This document shows positions 9,501-17,501 of a DNA stretch of 64,000 nucleotides, piece after piece. The translations under genes were made by a program, and so were the position numbers. Numbering within the stretch: position 1 is the stretch's first letter; every line of letters starts with the position of its first letter. The notes below the pieces were generated by a model. That model was not told the DNA's origin and searched no databases. It saw only the letters and a program-made list of their open reading frames with translations. Source of the DNA: Loktanella gaetbuli (lineage in GTDB: Bacteria; Pseudomonadota; Alphaproteobacteria; Rhodobacterales; Rhodobacteraceae); the NCBI RefSeq assembly GCF_020531945.1, contig NZ_JAJATZ010000009.1:52653-116652 (forward strand), in the 5' to 3' direction.

Positions 9501-9852
9501 ACCGCCCGCCGCCGTCGCGTTCGATCCCGAAAAAGCCGCCGACGGTCGCGCGTTTCAGCACCAGTGCCATGCCGTCCTTGCCCTTTTTCGGGGCGATCTC
9601 GACGATATCGTAAGGCACAGGCAGGGTCGCGGGGTGATGCGAGCTGTTGTAGCGCTGGAACTGTTCGAACAGTTCGGACCGCGCCTTGGCGTCCTTCATC
9701 ACCTCGGGTTCGGGGACGTAGATCGTGACCTCGTGACGTTCGTTGTTCTTGTCCACACCGCGGTGCACGTTGCTGGAACCATAGGTTTCAAAGGTGTTCC
9801 GGTCGAAACGGTAGTGCTGCTCGATCCGATCCAAGAGCGCGTGGTGGGTCAT
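6520..9852 (-). CDS. Membrane pseudokinase with long helical extracytoplasmic region
   Basis: A protein of 1110 residues. Residues 1-310 follow the layout of a Ser/Thr protein kinase of the PknB/PpkA type: a small lobe around 14-50, an APER motif at 195-198 and a helical large lobe. The catalytic residues are missing: the VAIK position reads EVTIYV, no HRD is found where LRLPEFG stands, and the DFG position reads IDL. A transmembrane helix follows at about 341-361. After it comes a region of some 700 residues rich in Ala/Glu/Leu with heptad-like spacing, probably coiled coil, and a C-terminal Cys-containing domain (about 930-1110). The next gene upstream encodes an FHA-like protein, a pairing also seen in type VI secretion control. 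Signalling by binding rather than by phosphorylation is inferred. Confidence 0.7.
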   Translation of the reverse strand: MTHHALLDRIEQHYRFDRNTFETYGSSNVHRGVDKNNERHEVTIYVPEPEVMKDAKARSELFEQFQRYNSSHHPATLPVPYDIVEIAPKKGKDGMALVLKRATVGGFFGIERDGGGRSWFEGTNIPYAQRQGAAVAFLDGVNALENMDLRLPEFGVSTTQVVPDGNGVKLLIDLVYFPGTSPLGRNTPHEPAFTAPERVANGSAQPASGPDRVYSLAALLIYFLAGPVGFAKVFSAPEVTTKDDVLPMLQNIDFWVNRAERKVGIDDTALRAATDNEMSLDLAALFARATSPVPDDRFGTVDLFISALRNTLNVSTAPVVGAGLGAAGMGTGMPPKKSKFGMLTAAAIGSVLLVGSGGLWYVDKLEKDRIAAERAAAMNEAAEVCGQMAATFETLGETGFATTADWDALVADRTALPPPDTTDNIRAAVRDCPQINARATALAGDYMAGLQTALEDEIAFAAENPAMAGAPALNDARAVAELGDAADLPIAEREAGIITATDALIAAHMATLQDRATALAALRDEVAGIWSLPADANDTGPAFDALGAAAAQDTSAPALRTLSEAQAAGESALMSGLTRDLGAQRQDLLDEIADLRASLGESAQWSALEADIADLPNQPQALTSEAVQAVYAAVAQLQGAVGEAGGQGAQALSEIAELRDTIATLADGAGQAGYDDVDEWQTATAAMSELPVNPDALPRWADLTTQLSTLDAELAAEWQAGRAQCDSFAAEYAEQAALLTTWDEAQALDTARTAAAQVTDGEADREAFAACAAGLPQLTAATIRAQGKSVLNDAAEAYAAAEEVAGLTEIPGNFDLAERAAELAATAVPETADALADLRDRAADLTAEIAARTTALERAQAQRQTLASENEALTAGIAETGLGTHPAYVEAVAGFGDPDAVDILSGNSMLAEQNATLRKLVSDFDAGALLNCTFEGYDMAALVVRSEDLAALPAAYAPQEGSLDALAGQHCVGMAPVTLAEVQAWGDGLQPNQAAVLTEIAATTQAETSETATNISGFLALSYARHLSEQSGEAVCLVPAPLVALISQADPASAGVEMTGTACGESSVARPFYAGVDTAAPLEAPTCLDGQSRLPEVGFRLAFGAICAGE

Positions 9853-9862
9853 ATCTATCGTC

Positions 9863-10654
9863 CTAGTTGAGGCGGTTCAGCGCCTGAAGGGCAGTTTGCG
9901 AGACACGGGCGTCCAGATCGCCCACACGCGTGACAACCTGTGAATAGGCCGCCCGCGCCTCGTCATAGAGGCGCATCCGCTCCAGACGGCGCGCCTCGCT
10001 CATCAGTACGATCACCTCGCTGGCATAATCGGCAGCGATACGGTCGCGGGTTTCGGCATCGGGTGCGCCGCGCAGAGCCAGTCGCGCCTCTTGCAAGGTG
10101 CGCGGCTGGCCACCCGGCAGGTCGCGCGCGACCTCTCCTGTTTCGTCGCGCAGCAGGGCGATGACCTCTTCTTCGATGATGGCGGGTGTCAGCCCCTCGC
10201 CGCCGGCGCCGGGTTGATCCTGAATCGCCAGGAACAGCAGGCCGGCGATCATCATGCAGACCAGTGCCAGACCGTAAAAATAGGGACCGTCCATGAATTC
10301 ACGCGCGGTCGGCATGGTGAAACCGGCGCGTTCCGACTTGAACCGCACGCTCAGCTGCACAGCGCCCGTCTGATCGCTGCGCGGAAGGGTCAGCACGTTG
10401 CCCGCCGCCAGCTTGTTCGTGCGGCGCAGCGGGCCGTCGTTCAATCGTGCGGCACCGTTGGTCACCTCTTCGACGAACCAGTCATCCTCGCTGCGTTCGA
10501 ATTGCAGATAAACCAGACCGGCAGGCACATCGACCAGTTCGTGCGTGGCACCGGACCCGCGGCCACCGATGCTGGGGCGACCATCAGACAAGGTCAGCTT
10601 GCGCCCCGTGCTGGCGGTCCCGTGTTCGACGGTCAAAATCAGGTTTCTTGGCAT
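9863..10654 (-). CDS. FHA-like domain membrane protein
   Basis: 263 residues from the ATG at 10654 (MPRNLILTVEHG), preceded by AGGTCACTT. Residues 1-105 resemble a forkhead-associated domain: SIGGRGSG in the place of the GR loop and NGAARLNDGPL matching the N-x-T/G loop. The SxxH element is not evident, so binding to phosphothreonine is uncertain. A transmembrane helix (YFYGLALVCMMIAGLLFLA) lies near residues 124-142. The remainder, about 120 residues, is helical and resembles a TPR-like tail (YDEARAAYSQVV). It lies between the pseudokinase and the caspase-like gene and is probably part of the same signalling module. Confidence 0.65.
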   Translation of the reverse strand: MPRNLILTVEHGTASTGRKLTLSDGRPSIGGRGSGATHELVDVPAGLVYLQFERSEDDWFVEEVTNGAARLNDGPLRRTNKLAAGNVLTLPRSDQTGAVQLSVRFKSERAGFTMPTAREFMDGPYFYGLALVCMMIAGLLFLAIQDQPGAGGEGLTPAIIEEEVIALLRDETGEVARDLPGGQPRTLQEARLALRGAPDAETRDRIAADYASEVIVLMSEARRLERMRLYDEARAAYSQVVTRVGDLDARVSQTALQALNRLN

Positions 10655-10694
10655 AAGTGACCTATACAGTTCCGGCTGGCGGCGGTGTGTCGCA

Positions 10695-13600
10695 TCAGAA
10701 TGTCCCGACTCCGGCCCCGGGGCAATTGAAACCGACGCAGGGCTGTGCGGGCGCGGGTGCAGGTGCCGGGGCGGGTTGACGGGCAACTGGGGCAGGTGCG
10801 GGTGCGGGTGCGGGTTGGGCCCGCGGGGCAGCGGCGGCAGGGCGCGGTGCAGAAGGTGTCGGCGCAGCCGGACGCGGTGCGGGCGGCGGGGCCGCGACCT
10901 GCACGGGCGCACAGGTATCGCCGCTGATCTCGAAACCAGCGGGGCAGGTCAATGTGCAAGCCCCTGCATCGCTGTCGAAATCCTGCAATGCAAATAGCGT
11001 GGTGCAGCCGGGTCTGCCGTCGCCGGCCCAGCCCGCCAGCGTCGCACCGCCCAGCGCCTCGGTCACGAATTGATCCAGCGCCGTCGCCGTGCGTTGGCCC
11101 CACAGACCATCGATAACGCCCGGCCAGCAGGCGTTTTCAAGCAGAGCATCCTGTAGCGCCCGTGTCCCGTCCCGTGTCAGGGTCAGCTCTTCGTCCTCGG
11201 ACACCGTGCACAGGTCGGATGCCGCACGGGCGCGCGCCAGCAGGCAGGCCCGATCACGGCGCGCCACCGCGTCACCCTGTTCGGCAAGGTCGGGATAGGC
11301 CAGCAAAAATCCATCCCAACCCGCACAGGTGTCCGCCCCCTCGGCCGCGGCATAGGCGATGTCGCGCGGTGACAGAACGGACTCCGGGTCGGCGGGGGGC
11401 GCGGGTGGTGCCGTCTCGGGGCGCGGCGCGGACAGTGCCGCGAGGATCGGTGATGTGACCGGCTGCCCCTCGAAATCGACACAGGTCACGGTGTCGCCAT
11501 CGGCCACCGGGCGCAGGCAGCTGTCCAGCACGCCGGTTGCATCGCTGGCTACGGCCAGCAAGTCGAGATCATCCGCGACCGCACGGTTGCCGATATCGGG
11601 AAGTGCCACCATCACCCTGTCCCGCACAAAGCGCAACGACAGGTCCGGTGCGTCCTGAACGATCCCGGTCAGAACGTCGAGCATCGCGCCTGTCTCGGTA
11701 TCAGGTAGGCTCTGATCCTGACCGTTGAACACGATGACATTCGCAGCACCCGACACCCGCGCACAGCCGCTGTCATCAGCAATATAGGGCCACAGGTCGA
11801 TGTTCCCGGGAACGTCGGGTTTCGCAGGCGGGCGGCAATCCTCGATCATGGCCAGGACCCGTGCGCCCGTCGCCTCGGACAGGTCCGAAAGGGCTGCTGT
11901 CACGTCAAAGGCGGTGTCGCGGAAATCCCCCGGCGGCAGCGCACGGCGCTGCGGCGTGTCGAAATCGAAATCCGCAGGCAGCATCCACAGCCGGTTGTCG
12001 CCGGCGGTCACGGCCATCTGTCCTGCGAGATAGACCAGCACCTCGGTCACCGGTGCGGCATCCGGATCGGTCTGCAGGACCTGCGCAAAATCGGCAGTAT
12101 CCACAGCCGTGGTAATGGCGGCTGGATCGCCCCCCATTTGCGCGACGAAACGATCAAAAGCCCTGCGACCCGCGTCAAAGCTGCGGTCAGGCAGGGATGG
12201 CGCGTCGAAACTGTCAATGATCAGACTGATGGCACGCAGATCATCGCGCAGGTCGGTGACCGTGGGTGCAGCCGCATCATCAGCGGCATCCGTTGCCTCG
12301 GGCTCTGGCGGCAGCAGCGCCACCGCGGGGTCTTCGGCGGGCGGCGCGTCGGGCAGGGCGGAACGGGGCGGCAGCGGGATCGCAAGATCCTCGTCCGTGC
12401 AGTAGCGCGCGATTGCACCCGGTGCGCCAAGCAGGGCCATCAGGCTATCGGCATGGTCGCGCATGAACACGCGGTAGCCGGTGCAATCGGTCGTCCCCTG
12501 AAGCGCGTCCCAGGCAACCTGCCAGGCTTCTGCGGCACGTTCCGCGACGGGCAGCACGTCGCTGGGGGCGGGTTCATCGGTGGCGACAACGGTGTCTGCG
12601 GTCACCGTGGCCGGGTCGTCCGAGGCGGATTCTGGTTCTGGGGCCGTTTGCGGGGCAGCGGTCAATCCCGGCGTCGGCGGCACAGGACCATCCGGACAAT
12701 GCTGGGTGATCATGCCGGGCAGGAACATCAGGCTGACGGGCGTCTGCGGAAACTGCACCTGAAAATCGACGAGCCCCTGACAATCTGGCGCATCCTGAAG
12801 CCCGGCCCAGACCACGCGCCACGCATCGCCGTCGGTTTCACGTACGCCGGCAATCACCGGCAAAGGTGCCGGTTCAGCGGTCTCTGGCTCCGGGGCAGGT
12901 TCAGGCGTTGCCTCCGGCGCGGGTTCAGGCACTGCCTCCGGCGCAAGTTCCGCTGCTACGACCGGTTCGGGATCCGTCTGGGCGGGGGCGTCATTGGCAG
13001 CTAGCGCCTCCTCTGGCGCGGGTGGCGGGGTTGTGTCCGGTTCATCCGCGATGTCGGTGGTTGCGGGGGGATCCTCTGCCGTAGGCGCTGGCGGGGTATC
13101 GGACACCGGGTCGCCGGCTTGGCGGAACAGGGCAGGCAGCGTGTCCGCATCATCGAACAGATTAGCCGGGTCGCGCGCGGCAAGGGTTTCCCAGATGCCG
13201 AAATCCATCATGACCGGATCGGCAAAGACGATGCCGTCATGGGTAATGGTATCCGGGCAGGACACCTCTGCGATCTGGTCATCGAGGGCCGCGCGCAAAT
13301 CCGCTTCGACGGGGTCAGTGGCGCAGGCCGCCACGATAACCTGCGCCTGGTCAAACCCAAAGGCCAAGAGGTCCTCTTGCATCCGGGCGACAGGCAGGCT
13401 GCCACGTTCAAGGCGGCGCAGCGCCAGCCGCGCGGCAAGCTGGCCGTCGAACCGCGTGCCCGCCGTCAGGATGCGCACATCATCGGCACCCACCAGGCTG
13501 AAGGCCGCACCGTGGATATAGACCAGCACCCGTTCGTCGGGGGCTGCGGTTTCGGCCAGTGCGATCAGCGCATCCTCGACCGTCGTCTGGGCCGGGTTCA

Positions 13601-13820
13601 ACAGGAACCGACGGCGGTCGCGCGGGATGCCCCATTCGATCGCGGTGGACACGAACCCGTCGATGGCCACATCGGCATTGGGTATCGCGTCAGATGTCAT
13701 GCCGTTTTCGTCAAAAACCAGCGCAAGCGCCGACAGCGGAACGTCCGACTGTTGCGCCACGGCGAGCGCGGGCAGCGACAGGCCGACGCAAAACGCCCCT
13801 ATGGTTACCAGGCGGATCAA
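10695..13820 (-). CDS. Tandem caspase-like protein with peptidoglycan-binding domain
   Basis: The likely start is the TTG at 13820, overlapping the tadC stop (TTGA); it opens directly into a signal peptide (GAFCVGLSLPALAVAQ). The protein of about 1041 residues has a first caspase-like (C14) domain with His103 in YIHG and Cys166 in VAACATDP. A Pro/Ala/Glu linker and two copies of a Cys-containing segment (CQGLVDFQVQFPQ / CTGYRVFMRDH) follow. A second caspase-like fold keeps the Cys (MIEDCRPP), but its His position reads YLAGQ, so it is probably inactive. A PG_binding_1-like domain (GVIDGLWGQRTATALDQF) and a low-complexity Pro/Ala tail complete it. It is predicted to be periplasmic, which is unusual for caspase homologues. 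Cleavage of a pilus or effector component is only a guess. Confidence 0.7.
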   Translation of the reverse strand: MIRLVTIGAFCVGLSLPALAVAQQSDVPLSALALVFDENGMTSDAIPNADVAIDGFVSTAIEWGIPRDRRRFLLNPAQTTVEDALIALAETAAPDERVLVYIHGAAFSLVGADDVRILTAGTRFDGQLAARLALRRLERGSLPVARMQEDLLAFGFDQAQVIVAACATDPVEADLRAALDDQIAEVSCPDTITHDGIVFADPVMMDFGIWETLAARDPANLFDDADTLPALFRQAGDPVSDTPPAPTAEDPPATTDIADEPDTTPPPAPEEALAANDAPAQTDPEPVVAAELAPEAVPEPAPEATPEPAPEPETAEPAPLPVIAGVRETDGDAWRVVWAGLQDAPDCQGLVDFQVQFPQTPVSLMFLPGMITQHCPDGPVPPTPGLTAAPQTAPEPESASDDPATVTADTVVATDEPAPSDVLPVAERAAEAWQVAWDALQGTTDCTGYRVFMRDHADSLMALLGAPGAIARYCTDEDLAIPLPPRSALPDAPPAEDPAVALLPPEPEATDAADDAAAPTVTDLRDDLRAISLIIDSFDAPSLPDRSFDAGRRAFDRFVAQMGGDPAAITTAVDTADFAQVLQTDPDAAPVTEVLVYLAGQMAVTAGDNRLWMLPADFDFDTPQRRALPPGDFRDTAFDVTAALSDLSEATGARVLAMIEDCRPPAKPDVPGNIDLWPYIADDSGCARVSGAANVIVFNGQDQSLPDTETGAMLDVLTGIVQDAPDLSLRFVRDRVMVALPDIGNRAVADDLDLLAVASDATGVLDSCLRPVADGDTVTCVDFEGQPVTSPILAALSAPRPETAPPAPPADPESVLSPRDIAYAAAEGADTCAGWDGFLLAYPDLAEQGDAVARRDRACLLARARAASDLCTVSEDEELTLTRDGTRALQDALLENACWPGVIDGLWGQRTATALDQFVTEALGGATLAGWAGDGRPGCTTLFALQDFDSDAGACTLTCPAGFEISGDTCAPVQVAAPPPAPRPAAPTPSAPRPAAAAPRAQPAPAPAPAPVARQPAPAPAPAPAQPCVGFNCPGAGVGTF

Positions 13821-14689
13821 AAGACCACGTTGCTGCCCATCAGGGTCGCAACCGGCAGGGACAGGATAATCAGGAACACCGAGGCCGCCGCCAGCACCAC
13901 GCAGATCATGAACTTGGCATTCAGCGCCTCCGCAATCTTGGCGGCGTGTTCCTCGCGCATGGCGCGCAGGTCGTTGCGCTGCGCCTCGAGCGTGGCGGCC
14001 ATTTCGACACCGCTGCGCAGCTTTTGCGCCAGTTCGCCAATCGCCTTTTTCAGCTCGGGGTCGCCGACGCGGGCGGACAGGCGCAAAAAGCTTTCTTCTT
14101 CGTTTGAGGCGCGGAATGTCTCGGCCAGGATGTTCAGTTCGCGGCCCAGCGGGTCGCGGCCAAATACCTTGAGATACATGGCGATGGCGTCGTCCAGACC
14201 GCCGCCCGATTGCACCGTCAGCAAGAAGATATCCAGAAAGAACGGGAACTGACGGGCCTGTTTCACATGCGCCTGTTTCAGGCTGTCGACCAGGGTCCAT
14301 TGCAACAGGACCGACCCCAGCACGCTAAAGCAGATCCCCGCGATCAGCGCACCGATCAGGCCCAGCGTCGGCCATGACAGTACGGCCACGATGGCACCCA
14401 GAATGACGCCGTTCACCAGCATGGATGATTTGTAGGATTGTTCCGTCACCCCCAGCAGGCGATGGGGTTCGCTGCTGAGACTGGCATCCAGCGAGGCATC
14501 CATGTCGGCCCGCATCTGGCCCCCTGCCCCGGCAATCACCATGGCCTGCACCGGGCCATAGGACGGGGCGACGTCGCGGTAGATCGTCAGATACTTGCGC
14601 GCGGGATTCCAGACCTGGCCCACGACGCCGATACCGACGAGCATCAGGCCAAGGGCCGAAATCAGCGGGATCATCACGGCAGGGGTCAT
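13817..14689 (-). CDS. tadC: TadC-like inner-membrane platform protein (T2SSF family)
   Basis: 290 residues from the ATG at 14689, which overlaps the tadB stop as ATGA. It has hydrophobic segments near the N-terminus, in the middle (about 95-150) and at the C-terminus, with the T2SF domain FPFFLDIFLLTVQSGGGLDDA between them. TadC pairs with TadB to form the inner-membrane platform on which the TadA ATPase drives pilin polymerisation. The 4-base overlaps on both sides place it firmly in the operon. Confidence 0.85.
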   Translation of the reverse strand: MTPAVMIPLISALGLMLVGIGVVGQVWNPARKYLTIYRDVAPSYGPVQAMVIAGAGGQMRADMDASLDASLSSEPHRLLGVTEQSYKSSMLVNGVILGAIVAVLSWPTLGLIGALIAGICFSVLGSVLLQWTLVDSLKQAHVKQARQFPFFLDIFLLTVQSGGGLDDAIAMYLKVFGRDPLGRELNILAETFRASNEEESFLRLSARVGDPELKKAIGELAQKLRSGVEMAATLEAQRNDLRAMREEHAAKIAEALNAKFMICVVLAAASVFLIILSLPVATLMGSNVVF

Positions 14690-15582
14690 ATGTCTTGCGC
14701 CTTGAAATACCAGGCCAGCCCGATCGCGGTAAACGCAAGCAGGATGCCGAATGTCACGACGGTCCAGAGGATGCCCATATCGGCAGTGTCCCATGTCGCC
14801 TCTGGCAGGGCAAAGGGGGCGATGGCCACCACCAGAAAGGGCACCACCAACATGATCCGCATCGATGTCTCGCCCTGCCGTGTCGCGGTGTCGATCCGAT
14901 CACGCATGGCACGCTGCTGGGCAAAGACGCGGCTGAGGTTCTGCAACACCTCGGATTCGGAACTGGCGCGTTCGTTGGTGGTTTTCAGCACCGCTGCCGT
15001 CACGGCGAACCAGTCCGAATTGACCCGTTCCGCCGCGTCGTCCAGCGCCATCGGCAGGGACCCCAGATCGCGTTCCTTTTGCGCCAGCAGGCGCAGTTCA
15101 TAGTCCAGCGGCGGCGGTGCCGTGCGCGACACCTCCTCGAGGGCGAGGCCCACGTTCTTGTTGTTGGCGAGGTTTGCAGACAGCTGTTGCAGCAGACCGG
15201 GCAGGCCATTGTCGATGTCCCTGCCCCGCTTGCGACGGGACAGCTCGAACGCCGGGGTGGCCACGGCAAGCGGCACCAGCACCATGATGAACCCGGTGAC
15301 GATGGCCGCGACGATGCCAAAGGGCCAGCCGCTGGACCGGCCGAACAGCAACCCCATCAAGAGTGCGACAATGCAGATGAACGCCAGAATGACCCACAGC
15401 ATGTTCACCGTCAGCGGGCGCCATTGCAGTACAAACACAAAGCGGTTGTCATAAGATGTGATAATCTGCGCGAACATGCCCTCGAGCCAGGGGCGCAGCA
15501 ACAGGAACAGGCCGATCACGGCCATTGCGATGCCGACGGCAAGCCCGAGGGCAAGGATCACTGGGGCGTTTTGTTCAAACAT
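14686..15582 (-). CDS. tadB: TadB-like inner-membrane platform protein (T2SSF family)
   Basis: 298 residues with an N-terminal hydrophobic helix, a pair of helices around 55-100 and a C-terminal helix. The T2SF domain contains NGLPGLLQQLSANLANNKNVGLALEEV, the classic TadB-type motif. It is the partner of TadC in the pilus platform. Its start lies inside the end of the tadA gene (8-base overlap). The order tadA-tadB-tadC matches canonical Tad loci. Confidence 0.87.
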   Translation of the reverse strand: MFEQNAPVILALGLAVGIAMAVIGLFLLLRPWLEGMFAQIITSYDNRFVFVLQWRPLTVNMLWVILAFICIVALLMGLLFGRSSGWPFGIVAAIVTGFIMVLVPLAVATPAFELSRRKRGRDIDNGLPGLLQQLSANLANNKNVGLALEEVSRTAPPPLDYELRLLAQKERDLGSLPMALDDAAERVNSDWFAVTAAVLKTTNERASSESEVLQNLSRVFAQQRAMRDRIDTATRQGETSMRIMLVVPFLVVAIAPFALPEATWDTADMGILWTVVTFGILLAFTAIGLAWYFKAQDI

Positions 15583-17488
15583 TCCGGTTTCCGAATTTCA
15601 GGCGGCGGGGGTTGAACCCGCCGTCGATGATTTCGCGGATTGCCACGGGTGTACGCCCGGCAAAGGTAAACCGCGTCCCAAGATCGGGGCGCACGGGATT
15701 GTAATAGGTTTCAAAGATCGGGTTCACCTCGATCCGGCCCGTGACGGGATCTACGGCACCGACCTCGGCGATGGCAGAAATCTTTTTGCGACCGTCGGCG
15801 TAGCGGTGCAATTGCACGATGAAATCAATGGCGGCGGCCACCTGATAGCGGATCGCCTCGAGGGGCAGACCCTCACCTGCGCTAAGCACGAGGTTTTCCA
15901 GACGTGCCACGGTTTCGGTCGGATCGTTGGCGTGAAGCGTCGTCATCGACCCTTCGTGGCCCGTGTTCATGGCCTGCAACATATCGAACGCCTCGCCGCC
16001 GCGGCATTCACCGACGATGATGCGGTCGGGCCGCATCCGCAGCGCATTGTGCACCAGATCACGGATCGAATGGCCCTTGCTGTCGCCGGTCGGGGCGACG
16101 CCCTGCATGGTGACGACATGGGGCAGACGGCCACCGTCCTTTTCCGAAATCTTGAGTTCGGCGGTATCCTCGACCGTGACGATGCGTTCGTCAGGCGGGA
16201 TCATGGATGCGAGGTAGTTCACGATCGTCGTCTTGCCGGTGCCGGTGCCACCCGCGACGAGGATGTTCTTTTTCGAGACCACGCACCCCTTGAGAAAGCT
16301 TGCCATGGCGCTGGACAGGCTTTCCTTACGGCGCAGGAACAACAGGTTCGGCGCCTTGGGGCGGAATTTGCGGATCGTGATGGTGGTGCCCGACAGCGCG
16401 ATCGGGTCGATGACGATATTGACGCGGCTGCCGTCGGGCAGACGGGCGTCGCGATAGGGGTGCTGTTTTTCGACGCTGGTATTTGACCGGGTCGCGATTT
16501 TCTGGGCTGTGGTCAGCGCCTCGCCCGGCGACCGAAAGGCCAGACCGGACAGCACGAGTTTGCCGTCAATTTCGACGAACACCTTGTCATAGCCCACGAC
16601 CATGACCTCGTTGATGTCCTCGATCGCCATCAGCGCCTCGAGAGGGCCGACGCCGTCCATCGCCGCCACGACCGAGAAACGCACGCTTTCGGCAACGATC
16701 TTGTCCAGTAGCGCGCGGCTGAAGGTCATCATGCGGCGCGAAAAGACCTTGGCGAATTGTTTCGACAGAATGTCCAGTTTCTGCGGGCGGCGGTTCGGGG
16801 CGGTATCGATCCCCATGTCATCCAGCAGTTCCTTGGCCAGCCGGTCGACGCCCGTGCGATCGCCTTCGGTGATTTCAGCGCCCAGCGCCTTGCGCAGCAA
16901 CCCCGGATGCCCCAGCAAGCGCAACACCAACTCGCGGCGCAGGGTTTCGTGCGCATAGTTTTCGAACAGATCCTGCGACACTTGTGACAGGGCGGTGCGC
17001 AGGTGTCCTTCGATGAAGGGCAGGATTTTCTGACGGTAGAACGGATCGTCGCGTTCCATTTCGCCGGTCGAGGCGCGGCGTTCGGTGTCGCGGCTTGTGC
17101 GCTGCTGGATATCCGACACCAGTTCGTCAAACACGGCCTTTGGCGTGGTGACCGCGGCATCGTCCTGCCGATTGGCACCGGTGGGCGACACCAGCTGAAA
17201 ACTGACGTCGGCAATGGCGAATGCCGCATCGCTGCTGATCTTGCGCCGTTCGTTGACCGGCAGGATGTTGACCGTATCAAGCCGCACGCCCGTCTGGCGG
17301 GGCGTCAGATACCACCCCAGCGAGGTGTATTCGAGAACAGCGTGGTTGGGTTTTACCCGGTCGGAATGGATCGTGATCGGCGCGCCGAGTTCGCTATTTT
17401 CACCAGAGCCCAGAACATAAGTGGCACGGCCCAGAGGGTGACGCACGAGTGGTTTCTTGCCGTGCCGAACCTCGAGGACCAGTTCCAT
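15575..17488 (-). CDS. tadA: TadA/CpaF secretion ATPase with N-terminal FHA-like domain
   Basis: 637 residues from the ATG at 17488 (MELVLEVRHG). Residues 1-101 look like an FHA domain: YVLGSGENSEL, then RVKPNHAVLEYTSLGWYL in place of the SxxH strand, and TVNILPV. A CpaF-type helical N-domain (about 145-290) and the secretion ATPase core follow. The core has Walker A GGTGTGKT at 413-420, the Asp box around VTVEDTAELKI, and Walker B/His boxes (RPDRIIVGECRG, MTTLHAND). Canonical CpaF proteins are about 450-500 residues and lack FHA, so the extra domain is distinctive and suggests that phospho-signalling controls the motor. It precedes tadB in the operon. Confidence 0.88.
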   Translation of the reverse strand: MELVLEVRHGKKPLVRHPLGRATYVLGSGENSELGAPITIHSDRVKPNHAVLEYTSLGWYLTPRQTGVRLDTVNILPVNERRKISSDAAFAIADVSFQLVSPTGANRQDDAAVTTPKAVFDELVSDIQQRTSRDTERRASTGEMERDDPFYRQKILPFIEGHLRTALSQVSQDLFENYAHETLRRELVLRLLGHPGLLRKALGAEITEGDRTGVDRLAKELLDDMGIDTAPNRRPQKLDILSKQFAKVFSRRMMTFSRALLDKIVAESVRFSVVAAMDGVGPLEALMAIEDINEVMVVGYDKVFVEIDGKLVLSGLAFRSPGEALTTAQKIATRSNTSVEKQHPYRDARLPDGSRVNIVIDPIALSGTTITIRKFRPKAPNLLFLRRKESLSSAMASFLKGCVVSKKNILVAGGTGTGKTTIVNYLASMIPPDERIVTVEDTAELKISEKDGGRLPHVVTMQGVAPTGDSKGHSIRDLVHNALRMRPDRIIVGECRGGEAFDMLQAMNTGHEGSMTTLHANDPTETVARLENLVLSAGEGLPLEAIRYQVAAAIDFIVQLHRYADGRKKISAIAEVGAVDPVTGRIEVNPIFETYYNPVRPDLGTRFTFAGRTPVAIREIIDGGFNPRRLKFGNRNV

Positions 17489-17501
17489 GTCTAGACCACC
17501 T

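Noticed and set aside
10741..10900. Repetitive GCGGGTGC-type sequence, possible tandem repeat or CRISPR-like array
   Set aside because: It is the codon-level repeat of a Pro/Ala-rich protein tail; no spacers of constant length and no cas genes nearby.
10695..13820. Start codon at 14300, giving a 1201-residue protein
   Set aside because: That start would overlap tadC for 480 bases. The TTG at 13820 overlaps the tadC stop and leads directly into a signal peptide.
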